Of a stretch of DNA of 64,000 nucleotides, positions 1 to 13,250 are shown in pieces (position 1 is the stretch's first letter; each line of letters starts with the position of its first letter). Below the pieces are notes generated by a model. That model worked only from the letters and a program-made list of their open reading frames with translations, searched no databases and had not been told where the DNA came from. A program made the position numbers and the translations under genes. The DNA is from Pseudomonas sp. FP2335 (GTDB lineage: Bacteria; Pseudomonadota; Gammaproteobacteria; Pseudomonadales; Pseudomonadaceae). The DNA is taken from the NCBI RefSeq assembly GCF_030687535.1, contig NZ_CP117437.1:1-64000 (forward strand), read 5' to 3'.

Positions 1-1485
1 GTGGAGCTTTTGCGCGAGGAGCTGCCTGCCCAGCAATTCAACACCTGGATCCGTCCGCTACAAGTCGAAGCCGAAGGCGACGAGTTGCGTGTCTACGCAC
101 CCAATCGTTTTGTTCTCGACTGGGTCAACGAGAAGTACCTGGGCCGCGTTCTCGAATTGCTCGACGAACATGGCAACGGTGTTGCCCCTGTGCTCTCCTT
201 ATTAATAGGAAGCAAGCGCAGCTCCGCGCCTCGCGCTGCACCGAATGCGCCGTTGGCTGCCGCTGCCTCGCAAGCCCAGGCCGTGACGGCACCGCCGGCG
301 CCGGCGCCAGCTCCCGCGCCATCCAAGGCCTCCGCGCAGAAAAGCGCGCCGGAGAACGAAGAGCCGTCACGCGACAGCTTCGACCCGATGGCCGGTGCCA
401 GCTCCCAGCAAGCACCGGTTCGCGCCGAACAGCGCACCGTGCAAGTTGAAGGCGCGCTCAAGCACACCAGCTACCTGAACCGCACCTTCACCTTCGAGAA
501 CTTTGTCGAAGGTAAATCCAACCAGCTGGCCCGAGCGGCCGCCTGGCAGGTCGCCGATAACCCCAAGCATGGTTACAACCCGCTCTTCCTTTATGGCGGC
601 GTCGGCTTGGGTAAGACTCACTTGATGCACGCTGTGGGTAACCACCTATTAAAGAAGAACCCGAATGCCAAGGTTGTGTACCTGCACTCGGAGCGCTTCG
701 TGGCTGACATGGTCAAGGCCTTGCAGCTAAACGCCATCAACGAGTTCAAACGGTTCTACCGTTCCGTTGATGCCTTGCTGATCGATGACATTCAATTCTT
801 CGCACGCAAGGAACGTTCACAGGAAGAGTTTTTCCACACCTTCAATGCCCTGCTCGAAGGCGGCCAACAGGTCATCCTGACCAGTGACCGCTATCCGAAG
901 GAAATCGAAGGCCTGGAAGAACGCTTGAAGTCGCGCTTCGGCTGGGGTCTGACCGTTGCGGTAGAGCCGCCGGAACTGGAAACCCGCGTCGCGATCCTGA
1001 TGAAAAAGGCCGACCAGGCGAAAGTCGACCTGCCCCACGATGCAGCGTTCTTCATTGCCCAACGCATTCGCTCCAACGTGCGTGAGCTGGAAGGCGCACT
1101 CAAGCGGGTTATCGCGCACTCGCACTTCATGGGTCGCGACATCACCATCGAGCTGATTCGCGAGTCCCTGAAAGACCTGCTGGCCCTGCAAGACAAATTG
1201 GTGAGTGTGGATAACATCCAACGCACTGTTGCCGAATACTACAAAATCAAGATTTCCGACCTGTTGTCCAAGCGCCGTTCGCGCTCGGTGGCACGTCCAC
1301 GGCAAGTGGCCATGGCGCTCTCCAAGGAGCTGACCAACCACAGCCTGCCGGAAATCGGCGATGTATTTGGCGGTCGTGACCACACCACCGTGTTGCACGC
1401 GTGCCGCAAAATCAACGAACTCAAGGAATCCGACGCGGATATTCGCGAGGACTACAAGAACCTGCTGCGTACACTGACCACTTGA
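1..1485 (+). CDS. dnaA: Chromosomal replication initiator protein DnaA (5' end cut by window)
   Basis: DnaA binds DnaA boxes at oriC, melts the origin and loads DnaB. The AAA+ Walker A motif GGVGLGKTH is near residue 200 of the visible part, Walker B is LLIDDIQF, and the C-terminal DnaA signature is [15 protein letters not shown] around residues 457-471. A Pro/Ala-rich linker at roughly residues 75-130 joins domains I and III, which is usual in Pseudomonas. The GTG at base 1 is probably an internal valine: family members start about nine residues earlier (MSVELWQQC-like), so the true start and oriC lie upstream of the window. It is followed after 38 bp by dnaN, the usual order. Confidence 0.98.
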   Translation: MELLREELPAQQFNTWIRPLQVEAEGDELRVYAPNRFVLDWVNEKYLGRVLELLDEHGNGVAPVLSLLIGSKRSSAPRAAPNAPLAAAASQAQAVTAPPAPAPAPAPSKASAQKSAPENEEPSRDSFDPMAGASSQQAPVRAEQRTVQVEGALKHTSYLNRTFTFENFVEGKSNQLARAAAWQVADNPKHGYNPLFLYGGVGLGKTHLMHAVGNHLLKKNPNAKVVYLHSERFVADMVKALQLNAINEFKRFYRSVDALLIDDIQFFARKERSQEEFFHTFNALLEGGQQVILTSDRYPKEIEGLEERLKSRFGWGLTVAVEPPELETRVAILMKKADQAKVDLPHDAAFFIAQRIRSNVRELEGALKRVIAHSHFMGRDITIELIRESLKDLLALQDKLVSVDNIQRTVAEYYKIKISDLLSKRRSRSVARPRQVAMALSKELTNHSLPEIGDVFGGRDHTTVLHACRKINELKESDADIREDYKNLLRTLTT

Positions 1486-1523
1486 TGACACCAGCGCAGC
1501 TTATTAAGGCAAGGGACTAGACC

Positions 1524-2627
1524 ATGCATTTCACCATTCAACGCGAAGCCCTGTTGAAACCCCTGCAACTGGTCGCAGGCGTCGTCGAGCGCCGACAGAC
1601 CTTGCCGGTGCTTTCCAACGTATTGCTGGTGGTCGAAGGCCAGCAATTGTCCCTGACTGGTACCGACCTTGAAGTCGAACTGGTCGGTCGTGTGCAGTTG
1701 GAAGAGCCTGCCGAACCTGGCGAGATCACCGTTCCAGCGCGCAAGCTGATGGACATCTGCAAGAGCCTGCCGAACGACGCGCTGATCGACATCAAGGTTG
1801 ATGAAGCCAAGTTGGTGGTCAAGGCTGGTCGTAGCCGCTTCACCCTGTCGACCTTGCCAGCCAATGACTTCCCAACCGTGGAAGAAGGCCCGGGCTCGCT
1901 GACCTGCAGCCTGGAGCAGAGCAAGCTGCGTCGATTGATCGAGCGCACCAGCTTCGCCATGGCGCAACAGGACGTGCGTTACTACCTCAACGGCATGCTG
2001 CTGGAAGTATCCGAAGGCATCATCCGTGCCGTAGCCACCGACGGCCATCGCCTGGCCATGTGCTCGATGAAAGCCGACATCGGCCAGCCGGACCGTCATC
2101 AGGTCATCGTGCCGCGCAAGGGTATCCTCGAACTGGCGCGTCTGCTCACTGAGCCGGATGGCAATGTCAGCATCGTGTTGGGCCAACACCACATCCGCGC
2201 GACCACCGGCGAGTTCACCTTTACCTCCAAGCTGGTTGACGGCAAGTTCCCGGATTACGAGCGCGTACTGCCCAAGGGCGGTGACAAATTGGTGCTCGGC
2301 GACCGCCAGGCGTTGCGTGAAGCCTTCAGCCGTACCGCGATTCTTTCCAACGAAAAGTACCGTGGTATCCGTCTGCAACTGGCCAACGGTCAGCTGAAAA
2401 TCCAGGCCAACAACCCGGAGCAGGAAGAAGCCGAGGAAGAAGTGGGCGTCGACTACAACGGCGGTTCCCTGGAGATCGGCTTCAACGTGAGCTACTTGCT
2501 GGACGTGCTGGGGGTGATGACCACTGAACAGGTTCGCCTGATTCTGTCGGACTCCAACAGCAGTGCCCTTGTGCAGGAATCCGACAACGACGACTCGGCT
2601 TACGTTGTTATGCCGATGCGCCTGTAA
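1524..2627 (+). CDS. dnaN: DNA polymerase III beta sliding clamp
   Basis: This is the ring-shaped processivity clamp of DNA polymerase III, 367 aa, the usual length. It begins MHFTIQREALLKPLQ and ends YVVMPMRL, the typical clamp C-terminus, with three repeated clamp domains. The ATG is preceded by AAGGGA. It lies between dnaA and recF in the standard origin operon, with only 10 bp before recF, so co-transcription is likely. Confidence 0.98.
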   Translation: MHFTIQREALLKPLQLVAGVVERRQTLPVLSNVLLVVEGQQLSLTGTDLEVELVGRVQLEEPAEPGEITVPARKLMDICKSLPNDALIDIKVDEAKLVVKAGRSRFTLSTLPANDFPTVEEGPGSLTCSLEQSKLRRLIERTSFAMAQQDVRYYLNGMLLEVSEGIIRAVATDGHRLAMCSMKADIGQPDRHQVIVPRKGILELARLLTEPDGNVSIVLGQHHIRATTGEFTFTSKLVDGKFPDYERVLPKGGDKLVLGDRQALREAFSRTAILSNEKYRGIRLQLANGQLKIQANNPEQEEAEEEVGVDYNGGSLEIGFNVSYLLDVLGVMTTEQVRLILSDSNSSALVQESDNDDSAYVVMPMRL

Positions 2628-2637
2628 TAGAAGCTAG

Positions 2638-6163
<3,526 letters not shown>

Positions 6164-6186
6164 TCCAGGCTACCGCTAAACCAAAA

Positions 6187-6214
6187 AGGCCAACGCTATG
6201 CGTTGGCCTTTTTT
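6187..6214 (+). terminator. Rho-independent terminator of the dnaA-gyrB cluster
   Basis: A perfect 10-bp stem, AGGCCAACGC/GCGTTGGCCT, with a 3-nt loop is followed by a T run. It begins 24 bp after the gyrB stop. A parS-like site lies just downstream. Confidence 0.93.
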
Positions 6215-6240
6215 ATTGGGTAAAACTACGGTTTTTAAAA

Positions 6241-6256
6241 TGCTCCACGTGGAACA
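6241..6256. other. parS-like site 3 (between gyrB and the response regulator)
   Basis: TGCTCCACGTGGAACA has one mismatch to the perfect parS palindrome. It is intergenic, just outside the gyrB terminator and 10 bp from the stop codon of the response-regulator gene. Confidence 0.85.
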
Positions 6257-6265
6257 TCCCAACTT

Positions 6266-6988
6266 TCAACCCTGTGAAGTTGCCGCCACACTCTCCAACC
6301 GATACCCATACCCATAGATCGTCAACAGCTGCCAACCCCTGTCTGCCGTGAGCCCCAGCTTGTTGCGCAGTCGGTAGATATGCGTATCCAAGGGTCGCGA
6401 CGACACCATCTCTTCATGGGTCCAAAATCGCTCATACAGGTACTCTCGGGACAGAGGCCGCGCCAGGTTGGCAAACAGGCAACTGGCCAGGCGGTATTCA
6501 CGTTCCGTGAGGTTGATCGGTTTGCCCGCGCGGGTCACGGTCAATTCGGCGTCATCAAAGGTCAGATCGTTGAAGCTCTGCACTTCATTGGCCGCAGATT
6601 TTTGCAGGCCATGGCGACGTAGAACTGCACTTACCCGTGCCTTCAGCTCATTGGGCCGAAACGGCTTGCTGACGTAATCATCGGCGCCACTGTTCAGCGC
6701 GGTGACGATGTCGCTCTCGGCATCCCGGCTGGTGAGCATGATGACGGCGGGTGGCGACTCCATGTGTTCACGGGTCCAGCGCAACAGGGCAATGCCGGAG
6801 ATGTCCGGGAGCTGCCAGTCGAGGATCAGCAGGTCAAAAGTTTCCCGACGCAATTGGCGCAGCAGGTCCTCACCGCGCTCGAAGCAATGCAGGGTCCAAG
6901 GCTGTTCGGCGGTGCTGGGGATTTGTCGCAGTGTCTGTTCCACCCGACGCAGCTCGGCGGGCTCGTCATCCAGTATTGCGACACGCAT
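6266..6988 (-). CDS. OmpR/PhoB-family response regulator
   Basis: A 240-aa two-component regulator. The N-terminal receiver domain has acidic residues DDE near position 8, the phosphoacceptor Asp57 in LLILDWQ and the conserved Lys in SKPF. The C-terminal winged helix ends in the typical RNKL...IYGYGYRL. The start at 6988 (MRVAILDDEP) is chosen because AAGGA lies 7 nt upstream and the receiver fold begins there; the frame stays open 32 codons further but is not family-like. It is divergent from the CHASE2 kinase at 7340 and is presumably its partner (inference). The target genes are unknown. Confidence 0.9.
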   Translation of the reverse strand: MRVAILDDEPAELRRVEQTLRQIPSTAEQPWTLHCFERGEDLLRQLRRETFDLLILDWQLPDISGIALLRWTREHMESPPAVIMLTSRDAESDIVTALNSGADDYVSKPFRPNELKARVSAVLRRHGLQKSAANEVQSFNDLTFDDAELTVTRAGKPINLTEREYRLASCLFANLARPLSREYLYERFWTHEEMVSSRPLDTHIYRLRNKLGLTADRGWQLLTIYGYGYRLESVAATSQG

Positions 6989-7339
6989 GGGTAGTCCTTT
7001 TTTGTGGAGAGTACGGCAGTCGTCTGAGGGTACGTACTGCGCAGATGCCAGCCGTTGAATCTGAAGAATTGTGCCTGGATTCATCGACCCCTTGGATCTC
7101 TCGGTACGCTGAGATCAGTGGGCGGTTAAACCCATGAACACCCTCGGTACCAATGTGGGAAAGATACCGACTCCCGACCGTAAGGAAAAGGATCAGCCGA
7201 CGCGTGAGCTGCCGTAAACTCCTGTGCGTCGATGTCGGATGCCTTTCCTTATGAACACCCAGCAGCGGAACTGTTCCAACCTGCCGAAAATGAGCTTCAC
7301 TGGCTTTACCACCCATCAACCACACAGGCGCGCTGACCT
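6989..7339. promoter_or_regulatory. Divergent control region of the two-component system
   Basis: 351 bp without a convincing gene between divergently transcribed regulator and kinase genes, so it must hold both promoters. A small inverted repeat GATCTC/GAGATC (7095-7100 and 7111-7116, 10-bp spacer) is a possible regulator site, but it is short. No strong sigma-70 boxes stand out. Confidence 0.45.
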
Positions 7340-9622
7340 ATGATGCTCTGGGGCAAGCCCGAGAAACGCCAACCCACCCATGCCCAACGCTTGTTCCACG
7401 GCCTGGTGCGCGAGTGGTTATGGATTGGTTTGCTGCTGCTGCCCATCACCGCCTACCTGTCGTTGAGCCCCGGTCTGGCCTTGAACAACCCGCTCTACGA
7501 CAGCCTGCGCCGCCTCGCACCGTTGCCAGTAGACCCCCGCATTCTGCTGGTGACCATCGACGGCCCGAGTCTCAAAAAACTAGGCCAGTGGCCCTGGCCG
7601 CGCAGTTTGCATGCCGATCTCATTGATCGCTTGAGCGCCTCCCAGCCGGCCGCGATTCTGTTCGATGTGATCTTCAGCGAGCCCGCTGACCCCACCCATG
7701 ACAAACGCCTGGCCGACGCGGTCTGCAACGCCGGCAACGTCTTGCTGCCGCTGGTGCGTGAAGGTCCGGGGGGCTACAGCCAACCAGGGCCGCAAATGCT
7801 ACCGCTGCTCAAATGCGCCAAGGGGCTGGGGCACATTAACGTCGAGGCGGACAGCGACGGTGTGGTGCGCAACCTGTACCTGCGTGAAGGCCCGGTGGGC
7901 GCGAAGGTGCCGCAACTGGCCTGGCTGGCGTACACAATGAGCACCCCTGAACCCGGGCCTATGCCGGGAACGTCCCACGGGAAGATCACCGAACAATGGC
8001 ATCGCGAACACGGCATCCGCATCCCGTTTATCGCGACCGACAGTCATTTCCCGAGTGTGTCTTACGCCAGCGTATTACGGGGTGAAGTGGCCCCCGAGCT
8101 ACTGCGTGATCGTCTGATACTGGTCGGCGCGACCGCGTCCGGCATGGGGGATCGTTTTGTCACGCCCATTTCCGCCACGGTCGGCACCACGGCGGGTGTG
8201 GAGGTGCAGGCGAATGTGCTCAACGGCCTGCTGCAGGGTCGCAGCATTGTTGATCTGCCCGGCTGGCTGGCGGCACTGATGGCGTCCTCCCTGGTGGCCT
8301 TGCTGCTGGGTTTGCTGCTCTATCGCCCCCGCTACGCGCTGTGGATGACCTTAGGCTGCATGGCCACCGCGTTGATCACTGCGTGGGCCTTGTTGCGCCT
8401 GGGCCACTGGTGGTCACCAGCCGCATGCCTGATCGGTTTGCTGCTCAGCTACCTGATCTGGAACTGGCGGCGCCTGAGCGTGATCCTCGCCTACTTCGGC
8501 TGGGAATTGGCCCGCCTGGACAACGAGCCCAAAGTGCTGCCCGAACGCCGCCGAGCGCCTGCCAGCAAAGGCGATGTGTTGCAGGGCCGTATCTTCGCCC
8601 TGGAACAAGCTGTAAGCCGCACGCGTGATACCCGGCGCTTCATGGCCGATGGCTTGGAGTGCCTGCCGGTGGCGACGCTGATTACCGATCCCAGGGGCAA
8701 TATCCTGCTGGCCAACCGCATCGCCCGAGAAGTGTTCGGCAATGATCTGGTCGCCGATAACCTGCTGGAGCAACTGGCCGACCTGGGTTATCCACCCCTG
8801 CACAACGGCGTGCGCCCTGCCCTCTCGGCGCTGGAACTGGTTGAGTTCCGGGACATCCGCCAGCGTAGCCTGCGCATGGAACTGGCGCCTCTGCTGCCGG
8901 CTGAAGGCGACGTGGCGCTTGGCTGGTTGCTGAGCCTGACGGACCTGAGCAAGGAACGTGAAGCCCAGCAGCATCGCGAAACCATGCTGCGCTTTCTTTC
9001 CCACGACCTGCGTGCGCCCCACTCCGCGATCCTCGCGTTGCTGGATGTGCATGGCAGCGAGTCGCCGGTGTTTGCCCAGGTCGAGCAGCAGGTACGCCGG
9101 GCCTTGAGCCTTACCGAATCTTTCGTGCAGTTGGCAAAGGCCGAGGCGGACGGTTACCAGTTCCAGCCGACGCTGTTTGCCATGCTGGTGATGGACGCGT
9201 TTGACCAAGTGGCGTTGATTGCCCAGCTCAAGGGTATTCACCTGGTGCACGATCTGGACGAAGCCGACGAGGGCATGGTGTCAGCCGATCAATCGCTGCT
9301 GACCCGTGCGTTGTTCAACGTGTTGGAAAACGCCATCAAGTATTCGCCCTCAGGAACAACCGTCAGGTTGCGCCACCACACCGCGCAGGGCTGGTTGGAA
9401 TGCCGCATCAGCGACCAGGGCCCCGGTATCGCCGCCGAGGACTTGCCGGAGTTGTTCAGCCAATACCGCCGCTTTGAGTCGGCTCAGGGCAGCGAGGGCT
9501 TGGGGTTGGGGCTGACCATGGTCAAGGCCGTCGTGGAGCGCCATGGTGGGCGGATCAACTGCGAAAGCACGCTGGGCAAGGGCACCACGTTCAGCCTGCA
9601 ATTGCCGTTGCTGGACGACTGA
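7340..9622 (+). CDS. CHASE2-domain sensor histidine kinase
   Basis: A 760-aa membrane sensor. One N-terminal transmembrane helix (about 25-45) is followed by an extracytoplasmic CHASE2 domain (about 50-310), three closely packed transmembrane helices (about 310-385), a PAS-like region and the kinase core. Kinase motifs are the H-box FLSHDLRAPHSAIL, N-box NVLENAIKYSP, G1 DQGPGIA and G2 GLGLGLTMV. The ligand is unknown, as for most CHASE2 domains. It starts MMLWGKPEKR with no strong ribosome-binding site, so the start is uncertain by a codon or more. It is divergent from the response regulator at 6266-6988. Confidence 0.9.
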   Translation: MMLWGKPEKRQPTHAQRLFHGLVREWLWIGLLLLPITAYLSLSPGLALNNPLYDSLRRLAPLPVDPRILLVTIDGPSLKKLGQWPWPRSLHADLIDRLSASQPAAILFDVIFSEPADPTHDKRLADAVCNAGNVLLPLVREGPGGYSQPGPQMLPLLKCAKGLGHINVEADSDGVVRNLYLREGPVGAKVPQLAWLAYTMSTPEPGPMPGTSHGKITEQWHREHGIRIPFIATDSHFPSVSYASVLRGEVAPELLRDRLILVGATASGMGDRFVTPISATVGTTAGVEVQANVLNGLLQGRSIVDLPGWLAALMASSLVALLLGLLLYRPRYALWMTLGCMATALITAWALLRLGHWWSPAACLIGLLLSYLIWNWRRLSVILAYFGWELARLDNEPKVLPERRRAPASKGDVLQGRIFALEQAVSRTRDTRRFMADGLECLPVATLITDPRGNILLANRIAREVFGNDLVADNLLEQLADLGYPPLHNGVRPALSALELVEFRDIRQRSLRMELAPLLPAEGDVALGWLLSLTDLSKEREAQQHRETMLRFLSHDLRAPHSAILALLDVHGSESPVFAQVEQQVRRALSLTESFVQLAKAEADGYQFQPTLFAMLVMDAFDQVALIAQLKGIHLVHDLDEADEGMVSADQSLLTRALFNVLENAIKYSPSGTTVRLRHHTAQGWLECRISDQGPGIAAEDLPELFSQYRRFESAQGSEGLGLGLTMVKAVVERHGGRINCESTLGKGTTFSLQLPLLDD

Positions 9623-9650
9623 AAAACGTATTTTTCGTTGTGCATAAAAA

Positions 9651-9676
9651 ACCGGTCACAAGGACCGGTTTTTTTA
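9651..9676 (+). terminator. Rho-independent terminator after the CHASE2 kinase
   Basis: The stem ACCGGTC/GACCGGT with a short loop is followed by seven or more T residues. It starts 28 bp after the kinase stop codon and separates it from the convergent plsC gene. Confidence 0.9.
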
Positions 9677-9789
9677 TACGGGGAAAAACTTATGCACCTT
9701 TTTCCGGATTTTATGCGCTCGGGAAATATGTAAGTAAATCAGGTTGTTATGAAGCAAAAATGCCAATTCGCCAACAATCCGTGCACAGG

Positions 9790-9798
9790 TTATCCACA
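9790..9798 (+). other. Perfect DnaA box (intergenic)
   Basis: TTATCCACA, the strong DnaA-box consensus, lies in the AT-rich convergent gap between the kinase terminator and the plsC stop. At least five other perfect copies lie in this window (1206-1214, 16166-16174, 21400-21408, 21997-22005, 28908-28916). Confidence 0.55.
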
Positions 9799-9803
9799 GA
9801 TGC

Positions 9804-10574
9804 TCACGCCACCGGCGTCTCCACCACAACCGGCTCTGGCGGCAGCGAACCCATGGCGCGTTGCTGAGCCTCATTCCACGCCGCAGCACGGTCATTCAGC
9901 GCAGCGATAGCCCGTGGGCCTTCGCCTTCGGCGTACATCGGCTCACCGATCACCACGGTGATGGTGCCCGCACGCTTGGCCCAACCTTCCTTGGGCCAGA
10001 ACTTGCCGGCGTTGTGCGCAATCGGCAACACCGGCAGTTGGGCGTTGACCGCCAATGCCGTACCGCCCCGGGAGAACTTACCCACGGTACCAAACGGCAC
10101 CCGCGTACCTTCCGGGAAGATCAGCACCCACACGCCGTCCTTGAGCAGCTCGTCGCCCTTCTTGGCCACGTGCTTGAGTGCGGCCTTGGGGTTGTCGCGG
10201 TCGATCGCGATCGGACGCAACATAGCCATGGCCCAGCCGAAGAACGGCACGTACAGCAGTTCGCGCTTGAGCACCTGGCTCAGGGGCGAGAAGTACGCAG
10301 AGAGGAAGAACGTCTCCCAGGTGCTCTGGTGGTTCGACAGAATCACGCAGGGCTGGTCCGGGACGTTTTCAGCGCCTTTGACTTCGAAGTGAATGCCCAG
10401 GAACACCTTGGACAGCCACAACGCACAGCGGCACCAATAAACGTTGATAAAGCGATAGCGCGCCTTGAACGGCAAAAACGGCGCAATAAAAAAGCTCAGG
10501 GTGCACCAGAGAAACGAACTGGTGCCCAGCAGCAGGTAAAAGAAAAAGGTTCTGATGGCCTGCAAGATCGACAT
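9804..10574 (-). CDS. plsC: 1-acyl-sn-glycerol-3-phosphate acyltransferase (PlsC/HdtS family)
   Basis: A 256-aa inner-membrane enzyme that acylates lysophosphatidic acid to phosphatidic acid. An N-terminal hydrophobic helix (about 8-32) precedes acyltransferase block I NHQSTWE and block III FPEGTRVPFG. The acidic residue of the usual HX4D motif is Glu here. The start MSILQAIRTFF at 10574 is chosen over a 42-codon upstream extension with no family character. The homologous gene beside glyS and gmhB in P. fluorescens F113, hdtS, was also reported to affect acyl-homoserine lactone production. It lies downstream of gmhB on the same strand. Confidence 0.92.
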   Translation of the reverse strand: MSILQAIRTFFFYLLLGTSSFLWCTLSFFIAPFLPFKARYRFINVYWCRCALWLSKVFLGIHFEVKGAENVPDQPCVILSNHQSTWETFFLSAYFSPLSQVLKRELLYVPFFGWAMAMLRPIAIDRDNPKAALKHVAKKGDELLKDGVWVLIFPEGTRVPFGTVGKFSRGGTALAVNAQLPVLPIAHNAGKFWPKEGWAKRAGTITVVIGEPMYAEGEGPRAIAALNDRAAAWNEAQQRAMGSLPPEPVVVETPVA

Positions 10575-10656
10575 GGCGGCATTTACCGTTGCGGGGCATG
10601 GCCCGCCTGTTAAAAGCGCACTCCCGAACACTCCTTGGTCAGGAAGTCGAGGGCGG

Positions 10657-11193
10657 CTAGTTGTTGATAAGTTCTGCGGCAACCGCCGCCAGATCGTCAA
10701 AAATCAAGGTGCCCACCGGCAGGTTTTTCGCCTGGGTCTTTTCGCCTTTCCCGGTCTTAACCAAAACTGGCTGAGAGTCGACGGCTTTGGCCGCCTCCAG
10801 GTCACCGAGGCTGTCCCCGACGAACCATATCCCAGCCAGTGGCACCTTGTAATGTTCTGCAATGATTTTCAACATGCCAGGCTTGGGCTTGCGGCAATCG
10901 CAGCCCTCGTCCGGCCCGTGGGGGCAGTAGACCACCAGCCCCACCTCACCGCCCTGCTCGGCCACCAACGTGCGCAAGCGCGCATGCATGGCGTCCAGGG
11001 TGGCGATGTCGTAGTAACCGCGAGCGATGCCGGACTGGTTGGTGGCGATGGCCACGGTCCAGCCGGCTTTGCTCAACTGCGCGATGGCCTCGATCGAACC
11101 GGGCAGTGGAACCCACTCCGCCACCGACTTGATGTAAGCGTCGGAGTCGTAATTGATCACCCCGTCCCGATCGAGAATCAGCAGTTTCAACAT
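10657..11193 (-). CDS. gmhB: D-glycero-beta-D-manno-heptose-1,7-bisphosphate 7-phosphatase
   Basis: A 178-aa HAD-superfamily phosphatase in the ADP-heptose pathway for LPS inner core. The catalytic motif LILDRDGV contains Asp8 and Asp10. The zinc-binding segment CPHGPDEGCDCRKPKPGM is diagnostic of GmhB, as is the later GDSLGDLEAA. It starts 2 bp after the glyS stop, so it is translated from the glyQS-gmhB-plsC transcript. Confidence 0.95.
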   Translation of the reverse strand: MLKLLILDRDGVINYDSDAYIKSVAEWVPLPGSIEAIAQLSKAGWTVAIATNQSGIARGYYDIATLDAMHARLRTLVAEQGGEVGLVVYCPHGPDEGCDCRKPKPGMLKIIAEHYKVPLAGIWFVGDSLGDLEAAKAVDSQPVLVKTGKGEKTQAKNLPVGTLIFDDLAAVAAELINN

Positions 11194-11195
11194 GA

Positions 11196-13250
11196 TCAGC
11201 TCAGCGTCGAGATGTCGGCGATATTGACGAACAGACCGCGCAGACGCGCCAGCATGGCGTAGCGGTTTTTGCGTACACCCGGATCTTCGGCATTGATCAT
11301 CACGGCTTCGAAGAACGCATCCACCGGGTCACGCAAGTTGGCCAGGCGCGCCAGAGCCTCGGCATAGTTGCGCTCGGCGATCAGCGGCTTCACCGCAGTT
11401 TCTGCCTTGGCAATGGCCGAGTTCAGCGAGAACTCCTTGGCGTCGGCAAACAGGCCAGGATCGACGTCTGTACTGCCCAGGCCTTCAGCCTTGCTCAGCA
11501 GGTTCGACACACGCTTGTTCACGGCCGCCAGGGCGTCGGCTTCCGGCAACTTGCGGAAGGCCTGCACGGCTTGTACGCGCTGGTCGAAATCCAGCGCCGA
11601 ACCCGGTTGCAGGGCACGCACTGCCAGGTACACCGACACGTCCACGCCTTCGTCTTCGTAACGCGCACGCAGGCGGTCGAATACGAACTCCAGCACTTGC
11701 TCGGCCAGGCCGGCTTGCTTGACCTTGGCGCCGAACTGGCCGACGGCGAACACCACGGCCTGTGTCAGGTCGAGGTCCAGTTTCTTGTCGATCAGGATAC
11801 GCAGCACGCCCAGGGCCGCACGGCGCAGGGCATACGGATCTTTGCTACCGGTAGGCAACATGCCGATACCGAAGATGCCGACCAGGGTGTCCAGCTTGTC
11901 GGCGATGGCCACTGCCGCACCGGTCAGGGTGCTTGGCAACTCGGCACCGGCACCGCGCGGCATGTACTGCTCGTTCAGGGCCAGGGCCACATCGTCCGGC
12001 TCGCCGTCGTTGAGGGCGTAGTAGTAGCCGGCAACGCCTTGCATCTCTGGGAACTCGCCGACCATTTCGGTGGCCAGGTCGCACTTGGACAGCAGGCCCG
12101 CACGTGCGGCCCAGGCGGAATCACCACCGATGCGCGGCGCAATGTAGGCAGCCAGCTTGGATACGCGCACGGCCTTGTCGTAGACGCTGCCGAGTTTTTC
12201 TTGGAACACCACGTTCTGCAGGCGCAGGTTGAAGTCTTCCAGCTTCTGCTTCTTGTCTTGCTTGAAGAAGAACTCGGCGTCGGTCAGGCGCGGGCGCACG
12301 ACTTTCTCGTTACCGGCGATGATCTGCTGCGGGTCCTTGCTCTCGATGTTGGCCACGGTGATAAAGCGCGGCAGCAACTTGCCGTCCACATCCAGCAGGC
12401 AGAAATACTTCTGGTTGTCCTGCATGGTGGTGATCAGCGCTTCTTGCGGCACATCGAGGAAGCGTTCTTCGAACGAGCACACCAGCGGCACCGGCCATTC
12501 CACCAGGGCGGTCACTTCGTCGAGCAGGCTTGGCGGCACGATGGCGGTGCCTTCCTGCAGGCGCGCCAGTTCTTCGGTGCGCTTGCTGATCAGCTCGCGA
12601 CGCTCGTTGGCGTCGGCCAGCACGTAGGCGGCACGCAGGTCGGCGGCGTAGTTGGCCGGCGAAGTGATGCGCACGGCTTCAGGATGATGGAAGCGGTGGC
12701 CACGGGAATCACGACCGGCTTTCTGGGCGAGGATGGTGCAATCGATGACCTGGTCACCGAGCAGCATCACCAGCCATTGGGTCGGACGCACGAACTCTTC
12801 CTTGCGTGCACCCCAGCGCATGCGCTTGGGGATCGGCAGGTCGTTCAGGGAATCTTCAACGATGGTCGGCAACAGGCTGGCGGTCGGCTTGCCGGTGATG
12901 ACCTGGCTGAAGCGTAGCTTCGGGCCGCTCTGGTCGATCTCGCTCAGCTCGACGCCACACTTCTTGGCGAAGCCCAGTGCGGCTTGAGTCGGGTTGCCTT
13001 CAGCATCAAAAGCCGCCTGGCGCGGTGGGCCGTCGAGGTTGATGCTGCGGTCCGGCTGCTGGGTTTCCAGCGCGGTCAGCAACACCGCCAGGCGACGTGG
13101 CGCGGCGTAGACTTTTTTCGCGGCGAACTTCAGGCCAGCGCTGTGCAGGCCTTTTTCGATACCGGCCAGGAACGCGTCGGCCAGGGTGTTGAGTGCCTTC
13201 GGTGGCAGCTCTTCGGTGCCCAGTTCAACCAGGAAATCTTGAGCACTCAT
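11196..13250 (-). CDS. glyS: Glycine-tRNA ligase beta subunit
   Basis: The 684-aa beta subunit of the alpha2beta2 bacterial glycyl-tRNA synthetase. It begins [19 protein letters not shown], the family N-terminus, and the C-terminal region carries the anticodon-binding domain ([26 protein letters not shown] sequence). It overlaps glyQ by 4 bp (ATGA), indicating translational coupling that would keep the subunits balanced. Confidence 0.98.
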   Translation of the reverse strand: MSAQDFLVELGTEELPPKALNTLADAFLAGIEKGLHSAGLKFAAKKVYAAPRRLAVLLTALETQQPDRSINLDGPPRQAAFDAEGNPTQAALGFAKKCGVELSEIDQSGPKLRFSQVITGKPTASLLPTIVEDSLNDLPIPKRMRWGARKEEFVRPTQWLVMLLGDQVIDCTILAQKAGRDSRGHRFHHPEAVRITSPANYAADLRAAYVLADANERRELISKRTEELARLQEGTAIVPPSLLDEVTALVEWPVPLVCSFEERFLDVPQEALITTMQDNQKYFCLLDVDGKLLPRFITVANIESKDPQQIIAGNEKVVRPRLTDAEFFFKQDKKQKLEDFNLRLQNVVFQEKLGSVYDKAVRVSKLAAYIAPRIGGDSAWAARAGLLSKCDLATEMVGEFPEMQGVAGYYYALNDGEPDDVALALNEQYMPRGAGAELPSTLTGAAVAIADKLDTLVGIFGIGMLPTGSKDPYALRRAALGVLRILIDKKLDLDLTQAVVFAVGQFGAKVKQAGLAEQVLEFVFDRLRARYEDEGVDVSVYLAVRALQPGSALDFDQRVQAVQAFRKLPEADALAAVNKRVSNLLSKAEGLGSTDVDPGLFADAKEFSLNSAIAKAETAVKPLIAERNYAEALARLANLRDPVDAFFEAVMINAEDPGVRKNRYAMLARLRGLFVNIADISTLS

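Noticed and set aside
1..3. GTG at base 1 as the dnaA start
   Set aside because: Known DnaA proteins have about nine more residues before this valine, and the window starts exactly here, so it is most likely cut.
6989..7084. 32-codon N-terminal extension of the response regulator
   Set aside because: It lacks similarity to receiver domains, and the AAGGA site favours the ATG at 6988.
7095..7116. Inverted repeat GATCTC/GAGATC as an established operator
   Set aside because: Six-base arms are too short to claim; kept only as a weak candidate in the control-region entry.
11571..12917. 448-codon plus-strand ORF opposite glyS
   Set aside because: It is antisense to a well-conserved glyS, has no ribosome-binding site and has composition typical of a codon-position shadow.
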